Shown here piece by piece: positions 6,183 to 6,840 of a stretch of 6,840 nucleotides of DNA. The notes below the pieces were generated by a model that made no database searches, was not told where the DNA came from, and saw only the letters and a list, made by a program, of their open reading frames with translations. The position numbers were made by a program, and so were the translations under genes. Where the stretch lies: contig SKGU01000186.1 in assembly GCA_007117255.1 (NCBI GenBank), positions 1 to 6,840 of the forward strand, given 5' to 3'. This stretch comes from Natronohydrobacter sp. GTDB taxonomy: Bacteria > Pseudomonadota > Alphaproteobacteria > Rhodobacterales > Rhodobacteraceae. Numbering within the stretch: the first letter of the stretch is position 1; every line of letters starts with the position of its first letter.

Positions 6183-6840
6183 ATGGTCGCACTCATGTCG
6201 CAGGAGGCATTGCGCGCGCATCTGGCGCAGGGGGATTTGCTGACCCTGCGCGAGGCGCTGGCGGAATTGCATCCGGCGGATCTGGCCAATGAGGTCGGTG
6301 GCCTGCCGCCATCGGAGGCCGCGAAACTGATGCGTGCGCTCACGCCCGCACAGCAAAGCAAGGTCTTCGGCTATTTCGGCCCGCGCTTCCAGATCGCGAT
6401 CGCGCGCCATATCGCGCGGCCCGATTTCGCGCGGATCGTGACCGATATGAGCCATGACGAGCGCGCCGATCTTTGGAAAGCCCTGTCAGCGGACCAGCGC
6501 GCGACGCTGCTGCCCGCTCTGGCGCAGGCCGAGCGCGAGGATATCCGCCGCCTTGCCGCCTATCCCGAAGGGACCGCAGGCGCGGCGATGACGTCGGATT
6601 ATGCGACGCTTGCGCCCGATATGACTGCCGCAGAAGCGATTTCCCATCTGCGCCGGGAAGCCCCTGACACAGAAACGATCTACACGGCCTATGTTGTCGA
6701 TGCCGAGCGCAAGTTGCATGGCGTGGTCACGCTGCGCGATCTGATCCTTGCGGATGAGCGCCGGTCAGTGTCCGATCTGATGATGGTCAACGCGCCCTCT
6801 GGCCGGGTGGACGAGCCGTTGCGCGATATTGCCGAGCGCA
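6183..6840 (+). CDS. mgtE: Magnesium transporter MgtE, N-terminal part, cut by window end
   Basis: The first 219 residues of an MgtE-type Mg2+ channel; the frame is open to the last base and the membrane domain lies beyond it. Residues about 1-125 form the helical, acidic MgtE N domain (ELHPADLANEVGGLP, 28-42; LAQAEREDIRRLAAYPEGTAG, 113-133). The first CBS domain starts near 134 (AAMTSDYATLAPDMTAAEA) and includes the family block TETIYTAYVVDAERKLHGVVTLRDL (163-187). The second CBS domain begins near 197 (SDLMMVNAPSGRVDEPL). In the family this cytosolic part senses Mg2+ and gates the pore, and CBS domains of MgtE can bind ATP. AGGAAAGGGG (6167-6176) six bases upstream supports the ATG at 6183; an ATG four codons in (6195) is an alternative. 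Full-length proteins are about 450 residues. The 22-base gap after the HisE-like gene suggests co-transcription. Confidence 0.93.
   Translation, partial: MVALMSQEALRAHLAQGDLLTLREALAELHPADLANEVGGLPPSEAAKLMRALTPAQQSKVFGYFGPRFQIAIARHIARPDFARIVTDMSHDERADLWKALSADQRATLLPALAQAEREDIRRLAAYPEGTAGAAMTSDYATLAPDMTAAEAISHLRREAPDTETIYTAYVVDAERKLHGVVTLRDLILADERRSVSDLMMVNAPSGRVDEPLRDIAER

Noticed and set aside
6390..6440. Dense gcgatcgc/gcgcg palindromic sequence
   Set aside because: It lies within the mgtE frame and is explained by Ala/Arg/Ile codons in GC-rich DNA.

Overview
This 6840-base window is GC-rich bacterial chromosomal DNA, most likely from an alphaproteobacterium and probably the Rhodobacteraceae. 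That placement is an inference from protein style, codon use and tight gene packing; no rRNA or other taxonomic marker is present. It holds eight protein-coding genes in three transcription groups. I saw no tRNA, rRNA, CRISPR array, insertion sequence or transposase.

Left (1-1254): a plus-strand LacI-family regulator (113-1144) with a sugar-binding-type sensor domain. Its probable target is not visible here. A 110-base convergent gap follows, with no convincing terminator.

Centre (1255-4544): a compact minus-strand operon. It is transcribed as HlyD-type membrane-fusion protein (4544-3552), ABC-2 type permease (3548-2394), then a second, paralogous ABC-2 permease (2397-1255). The first gap is 3 bases and the second junction is an ATGA overlap. 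The architecture resembles the E. coli ybhGFSR and yhiI-rbbA-yhhJ exporters, but no ATPase gene and no outer-membrane channel gene is present.

A 490-base stretch without a convincing gene (4545-5034) separates the exporter from the right-hand operon. It holds an 8+8 base perfect dyad beside a TTGACT hexamer, a large hairpin with a possible alternative partner, and a short tandem direct repeat.

Right (5035-6840): a plus-strand operon-like run. It encodes a 63-residue protein of unknown function, a DUF2493/YspA-type SLOG nucleotide-binding protein, a HisE/MazG-like nucleotide pyrophosphohydrolase with a basic C-terminal extension, and the first 219 residues of an MgtE magnesium transporter cut by the window edge. 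Each gene has a good Shine-Dalgarno sequence and the gaps are 42, 16 and 22 bases. A SLOG protein, a Mg-dependent-type nucleotide pyrophosphohydrolase and a Mg2+ channel together suggest a small nucleotide/magnesium module. That link is a hypothesis from gene order. The other candidate for something under-described is the exporter operon without its own ATPase.
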